Positions 5,389 to 9,239 of a stretch of DNA of 9,239 nt are shown here, piece by piece. The notes beneath the pieces were generated by a model. It searched no databases and was not told the DNA's origin. It was given only the letters and a program-made list of their open reading frames with translations. How positions within the stretch are numbered: the first letter of the stretch is position 1; each line of letters begins with the position of its first letter. The translations under genes were made by a program, and so were the position numbers. This stretch comes from an uncultured Clostridia bacterium (GTDB lineage: Bacteria; Bacillota; Clostridia; Oscillospirales; Acutalibacteraceae): contig CALWMQ010000189.1 in assembly GCA_944382025.1 (NCBI GenBank), positions 1-9,239 on the forward strand, written 5' to 3'.

Positions 5389-6993
5389 CTATATCAGCTC
5401 CTTTAAGGCCATTGTAGCACATTCATAGAACCGGGGAAAGAGGGTTTGCAGCAGCCGCAGCACATCCGGGTTGTTTTCATACAGCATCCGCCCGAACTGC
5501 GCCCAGGCTTCCCGGGATAGGCTGTATTTGCTCCGCTTCCAGTAATCCGCGTTGTGATGATAACCGAGATTCAGTTTGTCCTCGGTCAGCCCGCTAAAAA
5601 TATCGGAAATGCCGCGATACTCTTCTTTGAACATCCACTTTCCCTTTTTTGACTGCTTCCATATATCGGGATACTGCTCCATGAGATGGCCAAGCAGGTT
5701 GCCGCCGCTTTCCCCATTGATCCGCCGGAAATCCCGGTATAAGGCCTTTTGCAATTCTCCTGCCTTGGAAATGCCGTTTTTATCGTCCAAACGGTGGAAC
5801 AATTCATGGGCCAGAGTGGATGGTTCGGCCTGGGCGTTTAGCTCCACCACATCCACGCTCCGGATGTATTGGGAGTTTTTCCCGTCGGTAAGATGAATTT
5901 CCACCTGCGGCAGAATGGCGGAAAGCGCTTGTTCAGCGTTTGGTTCGGCATTTTTCAGCCCGTTCAGGAAAGGGGCGCGAATGCTGTTGGGAAGGGTTTC
6001 AAACCTCTGTACCGGCCCGCCGAAGACGGCTTCCTTGACTTTGCGCCGCAGCCGGTCGGCGATATCCCCCTCATACTGCGTCGGTCCCTTCAGTCGCGTA
6101 TTTTGGCCCGGCCGTTCCCGATCCGTCTCCGCTCCGCGGATTACCGGCTGGACCTGGGTTCCGTCATCAAATGTTACCAACGCCACCGCCCGTCCCCGAC
6201 AATTGGGGTGAATAGGTGGAAAGTTTACCCCGGCCCGGCGCTCCGACAGAAGAAAGGTCTTTCCGTTGAGCCGCCCGCATTCGTCACAGGTTCGCCCGTC
6301 AGTGGCATTGACAAACCGATACCGGTCATATCCTTCCCGCTCCAGAGCGGCGGCCTCCGCCTCGGCCCGGACATGGGTGGTCTCGGTCCGGGCAATCCGT
6401 GACGCCTCCCGGTAGCCCACCCCGAAATCCCGCATCATGGTTTTGGTCAGCTGATCGGTTTTCACTCCCCGGACCACCGAATCCACCAGCCCCTTTTCCA
6501 GCCGCTGCTGGAGGGCGGTTTTGTTTTTCCAGATCCTGTCGCTCCAGTTCTGCCCATCGGCGCACCATATCCGGTTGGCGATAGCCTCCGCCTCCTCCCG
6601 GGGCAGCACCGCCCAAGGGGAATTCCTGGCCGCGTCCGGAAGGCCGGATACGGTGCTTTGATCCACCTTCTCCGCCAACTGCCGCAGCCGGTCATCCATG
6701 ACCTCGATCTCCCGGCTTCCCAGTTCCCGGAGACGATTATGGATCTTGGTCTGCAGATGGTACATCCGGTCCAGTCGATACAGATCATTAGGCTTCACCG
6801 GCTGGTCACCTGCCTCCGCCACCAGCTTGTTGTACAACCCCTCCGCCTCTCTGGTGATGTCCGCAGAGGCCGCACGGTAATATTGCCGCATCCGGCTTTC
6901 AATTTCCTCCGCCGTTTTGTCCCCGATCCGCTGGTTTTGACGGGATAACCGGTCGGCCCAGTATTCAGCGCTCCCCTTGCCTGTTCTCGCCAT
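5389..6993 (-). CDS. MuF-type minor head protein with C-terminal HExxH zinc-protease-like extension
   Basis: I place the start at the ATG at 6991-6993 (MARTGKGSAEYWADRLSRQNQ, 534 residues), with GAGG upstream and 29 nt overlapping the portal 3' end. A longer frame to 7140 adds a basic stretch that is a shadow of the portal gene. Residues ~10-150 are helical. Residues ~150-275 form the MuF / SPP1 gp7 domain: IARTETTHV, then a likely metal-binding set DGRTCDECG (C236, C239) and HPNCRGR (H262, C265). Such proteins bind the portal inside the capsid and can be injected with DNA. The last ~200 residues are an accessory domain: LAHELFHRLDD (H396, E397, H400), GISDIFSGL, YHHNADYWK, then SREAWAQFG, whose E495 is a likely third zinc ligand. 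This resembles the variable toxin-like domains on MuF proteins of temperate phages. The domain's substrate is unknown. Confidence 0.9.
   Translation of the reverse strand: MARTGKGSAEYWADRLSRQNQRIGDKTAEEIESRMRQYYRAASADITREAEGLYNKLVAEAGDQPVKPNDLYRLDRMYHLQTKIHNRLRELGSREIEVMDDRLRQLAEKVDQSTVSGLPDAARNSPWAVLPREEAEAIANRIWCADGQNWSDRIWKNKTALQQRLEKGLVDSVVRGVKTDQLTKTMMRDFGVGYREASRIARTETTHVRAEAEAAALEREGYDRYRFVNATDGRTCDECGRLNGKTFLLSERRAGVNFPPIHPNCRGRAVALVTFDDGTQVQPVIRGAETDRERPGQNTRLKGPTQYEGDIADRLRRKVKEAVFGGPVQRFETLPNSIRAPFLNGLKNAEPNAEQALSAILPQVEIHLTDGKNSQYIRSVDVVELNAQAEPSTLAHELFHRLDDKNGISKAGELQKALYRDFRRINGESGGNLLGHLMEQYPDIWKQSKKGKWMFKEEYRGISDIFSGLTEDKLNLGYHHNADYWKRSKYSLSREAWAQFGRMLYENNPDVLRLLQTLFPRFYECATMALKELI
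5411..5419 (-). promoter_or_regulatory. Candidate extended -10 promoter for the small acidic gene
   Basis: On the minus strand TGCTACAAT occurs inside the last codons of the MuF gene: a TG extension, one base, then TACAAT (5 of 6 matches to TATAAT). The predicted start is an A at 5404, giving a 16-nt leader that still includes AAAGGAG before the ATG at 5388. The -35 position has only a weak TTTCCC match at 17-bp spacing, tolerable for an extended -10 promoter. The bases also encode MuF residues, so chance is possible. Confidence 0.4.
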
Positions 6994-8311
6994 CGCCGTC
7001 CTCGCTCTCTGCGGCAGGATTCCCGAAACCATACAGCTCCAGGCTTTCGGCCTTCTGCGCCTGCACCGCCTCCAGCTCCCCATCCACGTCGCTGACAAAC
7101 GGAATCTGGGACAGGAGCGTCTTGTCGCTGACCAGCCCACGCAGGGTATTGACCATGTTCGCCGCCTCCACGTCGTTCACCGGCAGGTTCCGGTCAATGA
7201 TAATTTCCATATCCCGCCACAGGGCCTCGCTCCCCTTGAGATTCACAATGGCGCAGATCAGCTCGATCCGCTTCTGCAGGGCCTTGGTCAGGTTCGCGGC
7301 AATGGCTGAGGCGGCGTTCTCAAACCCCAGCAGCCGGAAACGCAGGGCAATACCCGAGGATACCCCAAAGGATTCCTGAGAAAAATCCGGGCTGTTGGCC
7401 AGTTTGTGGATGGTGTCGTTTAGGTTTTGAAGCAGGTTCTGGATTTGTGTGTCGGAGATGTTCTTGGTCAGATAGGCGGCGGAAGCGTTTTCCGCCGGGA
7501 GAAGCAATACTCGTCTCTCCTTCATGGCGGCGATATCCTCCTGCTCCGCGTCCACCCCCTGCAATACCAGGTAGGCGTCGCAAAACGCCTCGAAATCGTC
7601 CACCTCACCCGACAGCAGGGTGTTGTAGGCGTCCTGGAGACCCATCACCTTATAGAAAATCGGCAGATCATCCGCGTTCAGCGAGAATACCACCACCGGC
7701 ACCTGTCCCCAGCCGTGTGGCTCTGAACCTAATGGCTCCATAACCGTCCCAGCGGTATCGCTCCGGTAGTGGTCTATGGTTCCGCCCGTGTATACGTCCA
7801 CCAGGATTCCGGATGCCTCGTCCAGAGTGTCCTCCCGATAGAAACGGATAAAATACAGCAATTCCCGCTCGATGGTGTTGTCGTACACCGGGATGCCGTC
7901 CAGAGCGGTCAGCTCCTCAAACCGCTCCATGCCGTCCTCGTCCATATAGTGCAGCTCATAGGCCTTTCCATAGGCCAGACCCATCCGCAGCAGCTCGCTG
8001 TCCTTTGTCCGCACGTCGTTGTAGTTCAGAACCTCCTGCACCTCGTCCATAGCGCTCTGGCTCTTGTAGGTAACCGGCAGCCCCGTCAGATAGCCGCTGT
8101 AGTTGCCCACAATGTTGTCGCAGTAGTTGGTTACAATCCGGTTGCAGGGCTTGCTGGAATCGCTGTAACGCTTCAGCAGAATGTCCTGCTTCCCCATGTA
8201 ATAGTCCCCATACCGTTGAAGGCGGGGACGTTCCTCCGTCATCCAGCGGCTCATGATCGTGGACAGCAGTTCCGGGGTCATGGCCCGTTCCTTGTCAATG
8301 CAGATGGGCAT
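6965..8311 (-). CDS. Portal protein (SPP1 gp6-like)
   Basis: A 448-residue protein starting MPICIDKERAMTPELLSTIM, with AAGGAGG 6 nt before the ATG. The early region has RPRLQRYGDYYMGKQDIL, NRIVTNYCDNIVGNYSGYLTGLPVTY and a helical LLRMGLAYGKAYELHYMDEDG, the familiar start of the SPP1 gp6-type portal family. Central features include EPHGWGQVPVVVFSLNADDLPIF (wing region) and QDAYNTLLSGEVDDFEAFCDAYLVLQG, then a long helical segment around SGIALRFRLLGFENAASAIAANLTKALQKRIELI (stem/crown). The portal dodecamer is the DNA entry and exit channel and binds the terminase. Length is typical. It lies between terminase and MuF, the standard order. The acidic tail (AAESEDGDGENRQGER) overlaps the MuF start. 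Confidence 0.95.
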   Translation of the reverse strand: MPICIDKERAMTPELLSTIMSRWMTEERPRLQRYGDYYMGKQDILLKRYSDSSKPCNRIVTNYCDNIVGNYSGYLTGLPVTYKSQSAMDEVQEVLNYNDVRTKDSELLRMGLAYGKAYELHYMDEDGMERFEELTALDGIPVYDNTIERELLYFIRFYREDTLDEASGILVDVYTGGTIDHYRSDTAGTVMEPLGSEPHGWGQVPVVVFSLNADDLPIFYKVMGLQDAYNTLLSGEVDDFEAFCDAYLVLQGVDAEQEDIAAMKERRVLLLPAENASAAYLTKNISDTQIQNLLQNLNDTIHKLANSPDFSQESFGVSSGIALRFRLLGFENAASAIAANLTKALQKRIELICAIVNLKGSEALWRDMEIIIDRNLPVNDVEAANMVNTLRGLVSDKTLLSQIPFVSDVDGELEAVQAQKAESLELYGFGNPAAESEDGDGENRQGER

Positions 8312-8339
8312 GGTATTCCTCCTTCAGTTTACGTTCCGT

Positions 8340-8362
8340 CCGGTCTCCTTTCATGAGACCGG
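8340..8362 (-). other. Stem-loop between terminase and portal genes
   Basis: A perfect 8-bp stem, CCGGTCTC (8355-8362 on the minus strand) with GAGACCGG (8340-8347), closes a 7-nt loop ATGAAAG. There is no T tract, so it is not a terminator. A second AAAGGAG-like sequence and an ATG are in or beside the loop. It lies 29 nt before the portal start. It could affect mRNA stability or portal translation; function is not shown. Confidence 0.4.
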
Positions 8363-8372
8363 GTAAATGGGC

Positions 8373-9113
8373 CTAAAGCCCCAAAAGAGACTTGGACATG
8401 GTTTGCATCCGCCGTTCCCCGGTGACGCTCTGCAGCCCGTACCGCATGGCGTCCAAGCAATGGTTGAAAGTGTCCTCCGGCTCGTTAAGGTATTCCCCGG
8501 TCTTTTTGTCCTTGCGCCAGGTGTAATTCTCGGTTTCCTCAATCGTATGCGTGCACCGCTCGTCCACAATCAGCCGGCTTTGACCGATCCACTGTACCCC
8601 ATGGGTTACGCTGTCCGGACCCTTCCGGGACGGGCGCACCCGGCGCAGCCCCGCCCGCTTCAGCTCCTCGATGCTCTTGGGTTCGGCGCTGTCCGCTATG
8701 ATAATCTCCTTTGACAGGCCCAGGGTGCGGATGGTGGCGGCAATCTCGTCATTGAGCATCCCGGTTTTCACATATTCCCCCGTGACGTAGATCACCCGCT
8801 CCCGGTCATCGTAATACCCCCATACAATGGCGGATGGGTCATTGACATAGCCGAAGTCCAATCCTACCCAGAATTTCAGCCCTTCCGTCTCCTCGGGGGC
8901 AATCAGCCGCTTCTCTGCGTGAGGGTACACCAGCTTGTCCAGGGTGGCGAATTCTCCCAGGGCATAAATGCGATAATAGGCGGGATTCCGGGAGGCCAGC
9001 TCCTCCAGTGTGGCGCCGTATTCCACAGGCAGAAACCGGTTGTCCTTGTAGGTGGTCTGGATAATCCGTACACCATCCGGCGGCTCTTTGGCGAAAAAAT
9101 ACCCATATACCCA
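8373..9113 (-). CDS. terL: Terminase large subunit, C-terminal part only (interrupted gene)
   Basis: The frame carries terminase sequence from WVYGYFFAKEPPDG at about 9113 through IIQTTYKDNRFLP and NPAYYRIYALGEFATLDKLVYP to the stop at 8373-8375, about 246 residues. The RNase H-like nuclease domain is complete: FWVGLDFGYVNDPSAIVWG, EIIIADSAEPKSIEELKRAG and HCLDAMRYGLQ supply the usual acidic residues (about D86, D141, D221 of the remnant). The N-terminal ATPase with Walker A and B motifs, normally some 170-200 residues, is absent. The PBSX-type large terminase cuts and translocates phage DNA into the prohead. Upstream of the Trp codon at 9111-9113 the homology ends and the frame meets a TAA at 9138-9140. 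A GTG at 9026 could start a shorter product but lies inside conserved sequence, so I regard this as a split gene rather than a naturally short one. Confidence 0.85.
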   Translation of the reverse strand, partial: WVYGYFFAKEPPDGVRIIQTTYKDNRFLPVEYGATLEELASRNPAYYRIYALGEFATLDKLVYPHAEKRLIAPEETEGLKFWVGLDFGYVNDPSAIVWGYYDDRERVIYVTGEYVKTGMLNDEIAATIRTLGLSKEIIIADSAEPKSIEELKRAGLRRVRPSRKGPDSVTHGVQWIGQSRLIVDERCTHTIEETENYTWRKDKKTGEYLNEPEDTFNHCLDAMRYGLQSVTGERRMQTMSKSLLGL

Positions 9114-9115
9114 AA

Positions 9116-9143
9116 GCGTAATGTCGTTAGCGAAGTTTTACGC
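9116..9143. repeat. Terminal inverted repeat hairpin at the terminase junction
   Basis: GCGTAA (9116-9121) and TTACGC (9138-9143) are perfect inverted repeats. Between them TCG (9124-9126) pairs with CGA (9131-9133) around a TTAG loop, making a compact two-tier hairpin. It begins only 3 bases from the last recognisable terminase codon. Hairpins this close to an element tip are typical of single-strand-transposed IS200/IS605 elements. Confidence 0.55.
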
Positions 9144-9162
9144 AAACCGAGTGGGATAACAG

Positions 9163-9201
9163 AAAATACAGCATAGTTAAGATAGCTATGCTGTATTTTT
9201 T
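9163..9201. terminator. Bidirectional terminator-like hairpin
   Basis: AAAATACAGCATAG (9163-9176) and CTATGCTGTATTTT (9186-9199) form a perfect 14-bp stem with a 9-nt loop. Reading rightward it ends in six T residues (9196-9201); reading leftward it ends in four. It would block transcription between the terminase side and the inserted sequence, most strongly for rightward transcripts. Confidence 0.75.
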
Positions 9202-9239
9202 ATGCTTAAAACAACAAATTTCGCAACTTTTTCAAAACC

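Larger units (their letters stand above)
9114..9239. mobile_element. Probable end of an inserted element interrupting the terminase gene
   Basis: From about 9114 rightward the sequence no longer encodes terminase. It turns AT-rich, has stops in the terminase frame, and carries nested inverted repeats close to the junction: a folded terminal hairpin (9116-9143) and a long terminator-like hairpin (9163-9199). End hairpins followed by an insulating terminator are known from IS200/IS605-family ends; structured 3' ends also occur in group I introns and IStrons. No transposase or intron core is in the window, so the type stays open. The exact boundary is uncertain by several bases because only protein homology defines it. 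Confidence 0.45.

Noticed and set aside
6994..7140. N-terminal extension of the MuF frame by 49 codons
   Set aside because: It overlaps the portal coding sequence and reads as an arginine/tryptophan-rich shadow; the ATG at 6993 with GAGG upstream gives a normal MuF start.
8294..8354. 19-codon ORF (MKGDRTERKLKEEYHAHLH) between terminase and portal
   Set aside because: No ribosome site before its ATG, which lies in a hairpin loop; too short to support as a gene, though noted as a possible leader.
9114..9160. Group II intron 3' end at the terminase junction
   Set aside because: I looked for a domain V-like hairpin with an AGC triad and a domain VI with bulged A on the minus strand and did not find them; a group I intron or IS end remains possible.
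1..9239. CRISPR array, tRNA or rRNA genes, phage attachment site
   Set aside because: No regularly spaced repeats, no cloverleaf-like sequence and no rRNA-like stretch were seen; the window is almost fully coding on the minus strand.

Overview
The window is the head-to-tail structural block of a tailed phage or prophage, read entirely on the minus strand. Genes therefore run from right to left, in the order: large terminase (C-terminal part only), portal, MuF-type minor head protein, a 61-residue acidic protein, scaffold, major capsid, four head-tail joining and tail-completion proteins, tail tube, tail chaperones gpG and gpGT, and the start of the tape measure, which runs off the left edge. 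A tail tube with no sheath gene points to a siphovirus. Strong AAGGAGG-type ribosome sites, protein families common in Firmicutes phages and a GC-rich composition suggest a Clostridia host such as a gut Oscillospiraceae. This host call is inference.

The genes are packed as in a late operon, with several ATGA or longer start-stop overlaps. The tail chaperones carry a textbook programmed -1 frameshift: slippery A AAA AAC, a 7-nt spacer, and a 10-bp GC-rich hairpin whose loop holds the zero-frame stop codon.

The most interesting region is about 5151-5900. The MuF protein has a C-terminal extension with an HELFH zinc-protease signature and a likely downstream glutamate ligand. It resembles the toxin-like extensions known on phage MuF proteins. 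One nucleotide after its stop codon region begins a small acidic ORF. A candidate extended -10 promoter (TGCTACAAT) lies just upstream of that ORF, inside the end of the MuF gene, and a strong intrinsic terminator lies directly after it. The layout promoter-small gene-terminator is that of a phage moron, and I propose it as a candidate immunity or anti-host gene paired with the MuF extension. The whole patch is visibly less GC-rich than the rest of MuF.

At the right edge the terminase homology stops abruptly near 9113. Only the nuclease half remains. The next ~125 bases are AT-rich, stop-containing and full of inverted repeats, including a bidirectional terminator-like hairpin. This looks like the end of an inserted element (an IS200/IS605-like end or an intron are candidates) whose body lies outside the window. 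The phage may therefore be defective unless the insertion is removed by splicing or excision.
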